From Limnoperna fortunei (lineage: Eukaryota; Mollusca; Bivalvia; Mytilida; Modiolidae): a stretch of DNA of 64,000 nt. The stretch lies in the NCBI GenBank assembly GCA_944474755.1, contig OX104115.1, forward strand, positions 61,942,648-62,006,647. The letters are read 5' to 3'. Under the pieces are notes generated by a model. That model was given only the letters and a program-made list of their open reading frames with translations, did not search any database and was not told where the DNA came from. Both the position numbers and the translations under genes were made by a program. This document shows positions 54,480-64,000 of the stretch, in pieces (position 1 is the stretch's first letter; every line of letters begins with the position of its first letter).

Positions 54480-56650
54480 TTTGGGGGTTATGTAGGAGTC
54501 ACCCCCTACCCTGTCTGTCTGAATACCTCATAAGCGCAACTCCTAAACCACTTAATAGATTTTGATGAAACTTTACATGAAGGAATTAGTACATCATATG
54601 GAGCTGTGCATGAAGAATTTTCATTGCTGTTGGATAATCTAGGACTTCAGGACTTTGGCAATATAGTGTCCAATATGAAGGCTTTTGTGAGCTGGCTCAC
54701 AGTATTCCTTGTTGATATTAGGCCTCCTAAAATATATCTTTGTTTTCTGCTTTCCTACCTACCTACCGTTACTCCATTTATTCATCTAAAAAATGTCAAC
54801 CTGAAACCATTTTGTAACCATTTTGCCTTACTGACTGGTAAATTCCAACTTGTTTCGTCATTGACTCAATGTAAATTTATTTTCAACCTACCTACCTACA
54901 TGTACCTATACCTTATTTTTGTAGGCCATTTAAAAGCAGGAAACAAAACTATATTTTACTTGTCATTAAAATATTTACATGCATAAGGTAAAGATCAAAA
55001 TGCTTAGGTCACATTTACAAAAGGATGCAAAAGATTGAAAATGTGCAAAACTACAAAAAAACCTTTAAGGTTTTAGAGATTTCATGAAATTTATTAGTAC
55101 ATGGTAACTTGACCTTGAACTTCAACATTATGACCTCTTAATCTAGATGTTTTATCTTTGAACATCTTTCTAAAACTATAAATCATGTGAAACGTGCACT
55201 GGTGAACCCTGGTATCCTTAAAGTTTAGTTCAACGTATCCTTAAAGTTTAGTTCAACGGAAACCCATATTTGATTGAAAAAAATATTTCTTAGAGTACAT
55301 GTGACCTTGACCTTTGCCAAAGTTGACCTTCAAAAACCTACAGAAGTTTGTTTTTAACCAAAGCTATTACCAGAATTAGTTTTATGACACATTTAGGTCA
55401 CAATTAGATCAATTACTAAAGTATAATGTTTAAAAAACATTTTTATGAATTTTTTAAATCTGTGAATTGGAGCTATACTTAATTACCAGTTGCCATCGCA
55501 ACAGTAATTTGCAGCCACTGTGTATTAGTATTTTTGTTAACCTAGGATACCTCTTCTGTTCTGTGTATAGGTAAGTCCTACCTAATTTATTGTGATATGA
55601 CTTTCAAAAAATATCTTTAACAGTTTATGCCACAAAGTATTTAAAAATGATAAAATGTACTCAGTCTGTCTGTTTCTACAGATATTAAGCAATGAAAATA
55701 GTAATATATTTTTAGATCGGTTGCCATGGCAACCAATGTGTTAAAAATATTTTTTTGTTTGAAATTTTTAATATCTCTCAGAAACTAGCTTGCATGCACA
55801 GTAGGAAGAAAATCTGAAGGTATGGACTTATCACCTTCTGCATGATTCTTAGATGGACCTTTGTTTACATTGATTGATTGCGCTAACAAGTGAACAACCA
55901 ATATATCAATTTTAGAAATGGGATAGACCAATGCATGGACTACTTTGGTTGCCACTATATAAGTAAGATAAGAGTCGGATTGTTTTGACGAGATTTTTTG
56001 CCTGACAAATAAAAACTGCTTACCACTTAAGTTCGAGATTATGCTCTTTTTCTAGACCCCCAAAACTTTATTTTGAATTCAACCATTATTTCTTAAACTA
56101 TTCAGCATTTTGAAATGCAGCGATTTTTTTGCATTGATAGATCGATTTTCCATAGTAGAATTTGACCTATATTAGGACGGAAATATAACTTTAAATATTT
56201 GTTTAATAAATTGTCGGAGAAAACTGACTTCAAATGAATAGAAGATATTTTCTATTAGAGGATGGAACAAAATCATCGTCATGGAGAGACGCCCCTTTTG
56301 ACGTCATTTATTACTCTAGGGAATAGTTTCTAACGTTACGGAAAATTTTGCATTTTAAAATCCCATATCTCATTGCAAGGATAGCAATGTTTGAAGTAAA
56401 TAGATGCACTTTCCAAAACCAGATCCAGAACCATAATACAAAACAAGTTTATACATCCTTGAAAAAAAACATCAAATGACAGCCCCCCCCCCCCCCCCCA
56501 AGTCTTAAGTCTGGTATACTACTTGGCGACTTAGTAATTTCACGTGCAAAAAAAAACGTTCACATGAAGTCCAAGGTATCTATACGCTTATTCATAATCA
56601 ATAGTCTCTTATTTAAAATGACAGCATAAATTTTACACGGTAAAGATGTT
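54480..56650. other. non-coding repeat-like stretch
   Basis: Begins with CACCCCCTACCCTGTCTGTC-TGAATACCTCATAAGCG, followed by TTGATGAAACTTTACATG; this wording resembles bivalve interspersed repeats. A 126-codon open frame at 54606-54986 has no motif and probably is chance. X-box-like palindromes lie at 55489-55502 and 55719-55734, and a poly-C run at 56485-56501. Confidence 0.5.
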
Positions 56651-56699
56651 TCAGAAAAAGTACCATAATCAAGAGGATTTAAAGGATAATCTTCGTTTT

Positions 56700-57650
56700 A
56701 GGAATCGGAGTAATAATATTTGTTAGCCATTCACTCGGAGCCTCTCCTTCTTTTATACAAAATTTAATAATAATGATATAGCATTTCTAAACACGTGTCG
56801 TTCCTCAGTATTTCATCTATTCCGACCGGTTTTCCTAGTTTGGCCCGGAACACTGCATCCCGAAGTTCATTTTATTAAACGCTTTATTGAATTCAATGTT
56901 ATTTACAAAATTTACATTGTTTTCTTGATTAATGTCATTTGGTGCAATTAATGCAACTTTATCCGCATAAGGAAGAATAGAAACATTTAAATCATCAATA
57001 TCAACACCGTAATTTCGTCTGTCGTCTGCAAGATCATTTATATAGGATATATACTTGCCTCTAATCCCATATAGAACATTATTATCGTAAGAGTTATTGG
57101 CATCTGCACCATTTTATAAACATTCATAGCCCGGTTTCCATTAATTTAGAACAGTATCAAAATCACTTTTTATTTCGTCCAAGTCAGTTTTAACCTGAAA
57201 AATCTGTTTTGATTTTCGTTCGTTTGCAAGACCTAATTTACCTATAGATTTCTGGATTTCCAAAAACGCTCGCGAGTCCGCGGTGTGCACAATTTAGCAT
57301 CTTGTTTTGATTGTTGTTGTTTGTTTGTTTGATGGTGTTTTAACGCCACTTTCAGCATTTTTTCAGCTATATCATGGCGTCCAGTTTTTATTGGGGGAGG
57401 AAGCCGGAGTATTCGAAGAAAATCCCGACCTGCGGTAGGAGAACTGGCAATCCTTGTCAATTGATATTGGAGTGGAGTACACCCTGCCTGACGTGAGAAT
57501 CGAACCCGCAATCTCAGTGTTGACAGACCACGTGATTAATAGTAGATGAACTACCTTAACCACTCGGCATCTTGTTTTGAAGTTCGGTTTCAAATGTTTA
57601 CTTCAGTTCCGGTTAATGATTTTAAATTCCCTCCGTTTACGAACAAATTT
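56700..57650 (-). pseudogene. LINE relic interrupted by a SINE
   Basis: On the minus strand 56870-57240 gives weak reverse-transcriptase text: LANERKSKQIFQV, then ISYINDLADD, VSILPYADKVALIAPND and FVNNIEFNKAF. This matches the catalytic Y-A-D-D block and what follows, but the second Asp is changed (YADK). Frameshifts and stops are common, so it is old. The part at 57581-57650 belongs to the same relic, split by the SINE at 57311-57566. Confidence 0.6.
57297..57580 (-). mobile_element. tRNA-derived SINE with perfect 14-bp target-site duplication
   Basis: The direct repeat GCATCTTGTTTTGA flanks the element at 57297-57310 and 57567-57580. Body 57311-57566 on the minus strand: head GCCGAGTGGTTAAGGTAG (box A-like), box B-like GCGGGTTCGATTCTCAC, core CCGGCTTCCTCCCCCAATAA then AACTGGACGCCATGATATAG, GCTGAAAGTGGCGTTAAAAC, and a CAAACAAACAACAACAA tail. 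Full-length and young. It belongs with the 23.2-kb copy to a bivalve tRNA-SINE; family naming (for example a Meta-type core) would need an alignment. Confidence 0.93.
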
Positions 57651-57727
57651 AGCCTTAAATTTAACGTTGACGTGTAAGTAAGTATCTATGCGGGAAAAAA
57701 ATAGTTTCCGTTTCACTCAAACCAAGT

Positions 57728-58229
57728 GTATAATAGCGAGCACAGCTCGCAGCGGGCAGCGAAGCTGCCCGCGAAGAGCGGTGAGCTCTACGGCAATTAC
57801 GTGTCATGTGATCAAAATTGAAATCACGTGATCAAAATCTGCTTAATGCTGATATTGATTTTTTTTCGTCCGGAAGTTGATATCGTCAAAAAACTGGAAC
57901 AAAGTGAATGAAGAAAAGTACTAAAATAATTTTAAGAAAGACTTGAAAATACAGTTGACATCGATAAAAAATATTTTAAAATTATCAACAAACTATTCAT
58001 ACTATTTTTTTGCAATCTCTAAATCGATCTTTAAAAACTGACAATCAAATTATGTACATTTCATGTGACGTCACAGTTATGCAGAAAGACGTCACGTTAC
58101 TACTGGAATTTAGAGGCACTTTTAGGGGGATAGGAAATAACGTCAATTATGAAATGCACATTATATATTGATAATAAATACTATATTGTCTGTGCTCGCA
58201 TTTTGGCAATGCCTACTCCATATTATGAT
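57728..58229 (-). mobile_element. MITE-like element, copy 2 (reverse orientation)
   Basis: Starts TATAATAGCGAGCACAGCTC and ends TGCTCGCATTTTGGCAATGC-CTAC, the reverse of copy 1 at 3817-4212. Shared inner blocks include GTGACGTCAC and TAGAGGCACTTTTAGGGGGA. A G+C-rich hairpin GCGGGCAGCGAAGCTGCCCG lies at about 57751-57770. About 100 bp longer than copy 1. Confidence 0.65.
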
Positions 58230-58755
58230 TTAAACTATATTTTAGTAAATAGAATAAATATGCAGTTGTTGCGTTTATGTTATTTTCGTGAAAAAGGTGT
58301 GACTTGAAATATCAAATCATTTATGTGTCGAAATTATTAGACTATACATCTTGTTAATTATTAAAATTGCAGTTTATGGCACTTTACGAAAATTCATCAA
58401 ACAACTTACATTCGTGCGTGTCCTCTGTTTATAAAACTAAAGTAGAAGTTATGCGTATTCATCTAAAATGAACAGCTGTCACAGGTTAAGTTCGATACAG
58501 GTAGACACGTACACATATGTTTATGTGTAATTATTGTGTATCACGAGATTTAAAACTAAGCATCTATTGTACACATATTTTTAAAGGGATTCCTTTAGTC
58601 GTATTGTACTTTTAACCAGCTGGGAAATAAGCTAGAGCAAAATATACAAGAGACTGGAAAATAATAAATGTTCTATTCTATTACAACGACACAAAATGAC
58701 AATTTATGCCTGAGCAGCCTTCCGATTGTAAGGAGTTCCATTCCATAATTCACCG

Positions 58756-61351
58756 ATGCAAGCTTATACGAGTTTTCGTAAGCTTGGCTTGACCGTCTGC
58801 GAATGTCTTTTTTTTACCCGTGATGTAAACACAAAACGCACCTTTCTGAACTGGGACAACGATAGATCGAATGAATATGTCGATATCTTGCGTACAAAAT
58901 TAGACGAAATTCGTAATCTTACGGACAATATTAACAACACTAATGATTTAAACAATGTCAATAATGGAATTACTGAGATTATAAATGACAGTGCGTTTAA
59001 AGTATTTGGTAGAACTGTTAACATGGTTAGAGTAAACAAGCGCGACCGCCCGAACAACGACTGGTTCGATGCCAACGGTGTGTCAGCCCGTGATAATTTT
59101 CATCGCTCTAGAAACTTGTTCTTCCGGTATCCGTCCGAAGCGAATAGACAATCGTATATATTAAATAGAAACGAATATAATAAAGTAAAGCAAAAAGCCC
59201 AGCTATCCTTCAATAGGCGGAAAGGAGTTGAACTTTGTAACATTGCTAAATCAGAACCAAAAAAGTTTTGGAAAACTGTGAGAAAAAGGAAGACTCCGTC
59301 ATGCGAAATTGACAATGATACAATGTTTAGACATTTCGAATCTATTCTAGGTGGTAACCCTCCGGATCTTTGTAATGAAATAGTAAATTTACTGAACAAT
59401 ATACATTTTGATGAAACAAATGTAGACATTCTCGATTGTGAAATTTCCGAGGAAGAAATCATAACTGCGTTGAACAAATTGAAACCAGACAAAAGTGCGG
59501 GAAATGATGGCTGTATTAGCGAAATGTTTACTGCCTGTCCGAACCTTTTTGTACCTTTCCTCAAGACTATTTTTAATTATATATTTACTACGGGAACTTA
59601 TCCTGAACTGTGGACCGAGTGTATCGTTGTATCTGTACCGAAAAGTGGGGACCTCACTGATCTCAATAACTTTAGACCTATTGTCCTTGTTAGTGTTTTA
59701 TCTAAACTGTTTACGTCAATTTTAACCAATAGACTTCTAGAATGGTCTGAGGATAGTGACAAATTGTTGAACAGTCAGTTTGGATTTCGACCACGTAAAT
59801 CTACTGTAGATGCCATTTTTGTACTGCATGGTATTATAACCCATACACTCCAGAAGAAGGATAAACTGTACACTTCGTTCATAGATTTTCGTAAAGCATT
59901 TGACAAGATCGATAGAAGAATTCTTTTCTACAAGCTTTTGTCTAATGGAATAAGCTCTAAATTTGTAGCTATAGTGAAATCTGTCTACTCGTCCGTAACA
60001 TTACGGGTCCGATCGGGAGGAATTCTCTCTAAACCATTCGATAATTTACTTGCTGTCAAGCAAGGTGAACCTTTGTCACCCTTATTATTTTTATTCTTAA
60101 TAGACCTAATAGAAGATATGGACGTAACTCAAGATCAAGATATTGGGAGTATTAACGGTATGCTTATATATTTGATCCTTTTTGCAGACGATACAGTTCT
60201 ATTTGCAAAATCTGCCGAAAAGCTTCAGGAGCTATTGGATAAGCTTTGTACTTACTGCAAAAAGTGGAATATAGAAGTTAATACCGATAAGACAAAAAAT
60301 GTTGTTTTTCGTAATGGATGGCAACCTGTCAATTCAGTTTTTATGTACAATGACAGTCTGTTAGAAATAGTCAATTCATACGTTTATCTAGGGATGCTAT
60401 TCCATTATAATGGGAAATTCCTACAAACTCAAAAACGATTGTCAAACCAAGGCGCACGCTCGTTATCATCCTTAATTCACTGTACGAAAGAACTTTGTTT
60501 AACCAAGAAAAAGCGATGTGAACTTTATGACAGTATGGTAACGTCCGTATTAAGTTATGCGTCGGAAGTATGGGGCTTCCATGGTGGCACAGATATTGAA
60601 GTTATTCATAAACGATTTTGTAAATATATATTAAACGTTGGTAAGAATGTTCCAAATTGTTTTCTTTATGGTGAACTTGGGCGTCTACCGTTATTTGTAT
60701 GTCGTAAAGTCAGAATTTTAAAGTTCTGGTTTAGAATAGAATATCAAAAACAACCTGTCGCATATGACATTTATAATATGTTACTTACAGATGCAAATAA
60801 TGGTAAAACTAATTGGGTATCAAATGTACGTGATTTGTTGTTTTCATTAGGTCTAAACTATGTATGGTATCAGCAATCAAACGGAAATATCTCCATTGAC
60901 GTTATTTATAACATAATCAAAGATCAATATATCCAATCATGGCATGAAGAAGTTAAAAATTGTGAAAAGTTGACTTTATATAATATAATTAAACCAGTTT
61001 TTGGTTTCGAAGAATATGTAGATCTTTGTTATAACTCACATTTTCTTACTAAAATACGCAGTGGTACAGCAAAGATAAATCTAGAAACTGGTAGATATCT
61101 ATATTTGCCGAGAAATCTAAGACTTTGTGAATGTTGTAATATGTCTTGTACTGAAAAGGAATACCATTTCCTACTTGTATGTCCAGCCTATAGATCATTA
61201 AGACTTAAGTTTTTTACCTAAATATTTTTGTTCATGGCCAAATACGACTAAACTTAGATATTTATTGTCTGGTAATTCCAAAAAGTTAGTTATAAAATTG
61301 TGTAATTTTATAAAATTTGCATTTGAAAGTAGAAACTTCTTGATATTATAA
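58756..61351 (+). pseudogene. non-LTR retrotransposon pol (reverse transcriptase), nearly intact, one frameshift
   Basis: Open from ATG 58756 to a stop at 61221 (821 codons). Reliable homology starts near 58820, so the endonuclease part is absent (5' truncation, usual for LINEs). RT blocks: LKPDKSAGNDG near 59480, LNNFRPIVLVSVLSKLF near 59660, NSQFGFRPRKSTVDA near 59770, SFIDFRKAFDKIDR near 59875, VKQGEPLSPLLF near 60055, catalytic FADDTVLFA near 60180. The C-terminal knuckle C-E-C-C ... H-F-L-L-V-C is near 61128-61185. An extra base in the T-run/ACC at about 61210-61216 causes the early stop; the normal frame continues to 61351. Host function: none. Confidence 0.9.
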
Positions 61352-61509
61352 TTGTACTTTAATCAATATGTCTCTCCTGTTGTTCGTCATATGTCACTAT
61401 TATATACTGTAATTGTACTATAGCATATAATGCTTTTGCAAATAAAGACATTCATTCATTCATTCATTCATTCATTCATTCATTCATTCATTCATTCATT
61501 CATTCATTA
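61352..61509 (+). mobile_element. LINE 3' UTR and (ATTC)n tail
   Basis: Follows the pol frame. A CAAATAAAGACA poly(A)-like signal at about 61439 leads directly into about 15 copies of ATTC (61449-61509). A tetranucleotide tail instead of poly(A) is typical of several CR1/RTE-type LINEs. This defines the 3' boundary of the insertion. Confidence 0.9.
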
Positions 61510-62555
61510 AAACTTTAAGCATGTAAATTAAGATATTACATTGTATAATTAACATCATTATTAAGTATTGTAAACCAATTAGTGTCATGTAAATCAATTT
61601 TTTCTCAATTTCAAAGTTAAAAACTGTCACAACAGTGAGGCCTCCCTCAACAATAATCCGATTGAAATCTAGAAAAAAAACGTCTGAATATCCAGTCTAT
61701 AAATTAAATTAAGAAGGCATCACAGATAATTATATTGCCATGGCTAAATGTGTCAAACTTTTGCATCACGCACTGGTCTTTTTGTAAGTCAGGTGCAAAA
61801 TGATTTCATAATTATTTAAATGTTTTCTTTAAGTGAGAAGTGTCTTAAAGTTCAGTTAGCAGAGTATGGAGTATTTTCTAGAAAAAAATAAGTTGTCCAA
61901 ATGGGGAAGTGGGACGGGTCAATATGCATGCCATGCTTACTTCTACTAGCAAAGAATGGAAGGTTAAGTAAAGACAGATACGTGTTGCGTTTATAGCAAC
62001 TACAATGCTTCTGCACATGCAGTGTTTGGCGTGCAATGATCATCCTGTAAACACGTGTCCCAGTATGGTGAACCTCACGTATAGATCTCTTTGATTTTGT
62101 ACACTATTGTTTGTTTGCTTTGTTCTTCTTCAAAGCTTTTAATCAGTACCGATTTCTTCAACAATATTCTCCACCCCTACGTTAGCTGTACACAATCTAG
62201 CTTTTTCCTGGTTGCAAGGTTAACCAATCTAAAAACAAATCACCAAGCTGAAGTACGCTCATTATTCATTATTCACTAATCATGATTCAATAATGAACTT
62301 TGAAATAATTATTATTCATTATTCATAGATATAATGAGATAGTTTGTATATATATCCGTGTACAAATGTGTAACAAAGAAATATTATAACACGAATCCAT
62401 TGTTCCTTTCTAAGAATAAACGACGACGAGTGTGCATTCTCTAAATTTAAACACTTGGATAATATCGCATCAAATGTCACGTGTGCCTTTTAAACTAAAG
62501 GGAAAAACAGCCTTGCAATAACCAGCTACAATTAGAACCAATAATGAACAGTATC
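61510..62555. other. no gene seen
   Basis: AT-rich DNA with short open frames only. A run of ATTATTCATTATTCAC-like words at about 62262-62325 is a minor simple repeat. Confidence 0.6.
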
Positions 62556-62559
62556 TAAA

Positions 62560-63368
62560 TGTAAAATAAATGGGCGGTTTTCAATATGAAACTTTTACAA
62601 AATTGTCTGATACACCTGTTTGGTCTGAAGTTGAATATGGTGCACTTATATGGGGCACTATAGAATTTTCATGCATTAATAGTGTAAAGAATAGAGCAAT
62701 GCGCTTTTCATGGGCGTTGGTAAATACACACCTAACTTATCTTTATATGGTGACATGGGCTGGATGCCATGCACTATAAAGCAATGGTCAAGTGTTTATA
62801 GACATTGGTGAAGACTAACTAAAATGAGTAACGATTGAGTTAAGAGAAAAGTATTTTTATGGGGAAATACCATTGGAAATGGAAAAAACTGGCAATTTAG
62901 AGTTAAATCGAGGTTTAAAGATATTGATATGAACTATATTTGTAATACAAATTATATCTTAAGTAAAGGTGTAATTAAATATATTGCAAACAAGAATGGT
63001 TTAATAAATAATTGTCTATTGATTGTAGTAAACTGCGTACATATAGAAAGTTTAAGTGTGTATATGGTGTTGAAAAGTATCTATGTATGAATATGTATGG
63101 AAAATATAAAAGTGCAATGTCAAAATTCAGATGTGGGGTTGCACCGATTAAAGTTGAAACAGAAAGATATGAAAATATGAGGTTAGAAGATAGAGTTTGT
63201 TTTTACTGCACTGATAAAATTGAAGATGAACAACACGTTTTACTAAAATGTCCTATATATGCAGATATCTGTAATAGTTATTTTAATTATGCTATTAGTG
63301 TTGATAAAAATTTTATTAATATGCTGATGATGATAAAATTGTTTTTATGTTTACGAATAACGAAATAA
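62560..63368 (+). pseudogene. LINE C-terminal relic
   Basis: Reading across frames: EVEYGALIWGT and NSVKNRAMRF (62620-62705), then WGNTIGNGKNWQFRVKSRFK (about 62860-62920). Next comes a longer open part at 63012-63368 with a Cys/His knuckle, C-F-Y-C-x8-Q-H-V-x4-C. This is the same post-RT region as in the 58.8-kb element, but a different, more decayed member: several stops and frameshifts, and no catalytic RT part. Confidence 0.75.
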
Positions 63369-64000
63369 TGCTTTACACTGCCAGAATCTGCCATGATATT
63401 TTATTTTATAGAAAATGTATCATGTATTCTGAACTATAATGTTACGCATTTAAATAATATATAACCAAAAAAAAATATATATATAACCTTAGCATAACTG
63501 TATATTCATAGTATTAAAATGGTTTAAAGTAGAAGTTTTTATGAAAATATCAATCAATGTGTATATTATTTTAATTGTGTATAATAGTCTCTCATAACTC
63601 TTTTAAGAGTGGCGCTATTGTATATTATAAGGTTTTAGACTTATTATTATTATTTTATTGTGATACATTTTTAGGTGAGACTCTAATAAAGTATTGGTCT
63701 TCTCTTGTCAGTAAAACTTTGTCTTAATTATGTCAAATTTTGTTTTTATTTTCACTGTAAAAGGATAGCACGAGTTTCGAATATTAGCTTTTAATTTGAT
63801 TGGTCTAATATCGGTCGCACCATTAAAACACAGCCTTCCTTATTTATCACCAATTATTAATTTGCGGGATCTAGAGGCTTATTCGTGTTACAAATAATTT
63901 ATAGCAACGTCTTCCTCGTTAGATAAATACACTTTCTCTGGTTTGCGCGTTCAAAAGTGTATTTGTCTAACTCGGAATACTGTGCTAATAGTATAACATA
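63369..64000. other. no gene seen
   Basis: AT-rich. 63400-63720 may be the 3' end of the LINE relic (AATAAAG near 63687). The rest has no recognisable feature. Confidence 0.5.

Noticed and set aside
54606..54986. 126-codon open frame as a gene
   Set aside because: Hydrophobic and low-complexity with YLPT-type repeats, no start context or splice signals, in repeat-like DNA.

Overview
The window looks like nuclear DNA of a bivalve mollusc, most likely a mussel of the Mytilus type. It is AT-rich, has one intron-rich host gene, and is otherwise packed with decayed non-LTR retrotransposons, tRNA-derived SINEs, foldback (MITE-like) elements and repeat families of a kind common in bivalves. There are no operons or bacterial signals. 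The species assignment is an inference from repeat and protein style, not from a database search.

The only convincing host gene lies on the minus strand at 24243-7156. Seven coding exons can be assembled by hand: signal peptide, cysteine-rich ectodomain (two exons), stalk, transmembrane segment, juxtamembrane linker, and one 2.46-kb exon with a STAND P-loop NTPase plus 13 ankyrin repeats. The splice phases fit at all six junctions and the summed length (3357 nt) is a multiple of three, giving 1118 residues. The predicted product is a type I membrane receptor with an NLR-like cytoplasmic half. Its introns carry a 5'-truncated LINE, a SINE, foldback elements and a tandem palindromic repeat.

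Layout: 1-3.6 kb decayed LINE; 3.8-4.2 kb MITE; 5.15-5.4 kb foldback; 5.9-6.6 kb simple repeats; 7.2-24.3 kb receptor gene; 24.5-25 kb repeat and tRNA-like SINE copies upstream of it; 25-27.9 kb no gene seen; 28-28.6 kb tandem repeat; 29-30.6 kb non-coding repeat DNA with X-box-like palindromes.

From 30842 to 42901 a 12-kb segment is bounded by a perfect 22-bp terminal inverted repeat and roughly 600 bp of TTAGC-rich subterminal sequence at each end. Nested in it (32.1-40.24 kb) is a head-to-tail array of about ten related units full of CCATTTTG / ATGGCGGC motifs, with hairpin termini and a 59-bp hairpin array at its right end.

Right third: 43.2-43.9 kb HhH-type gene relic; 44.6-51.0 kb large inverted repeat (arms about 1.8-2.2 kb) enclosing a separate 1.4-kb element; 51.3-54.2 kb two pairs of direct repeats; 54.5-56 kb non-coding repeat; 56.7-57.65 kb LINE relic split by a SINE with a perfect 14-bp target duplication; 57.73-58.23 kb second copy of the 3.8-kb MITE in opposite orientation; 58.76-61.5 kb well-preserved LINE with one frameshift and an (ATTC)n tail; 62.56-63.37 kb another LINE C-terminal relic.
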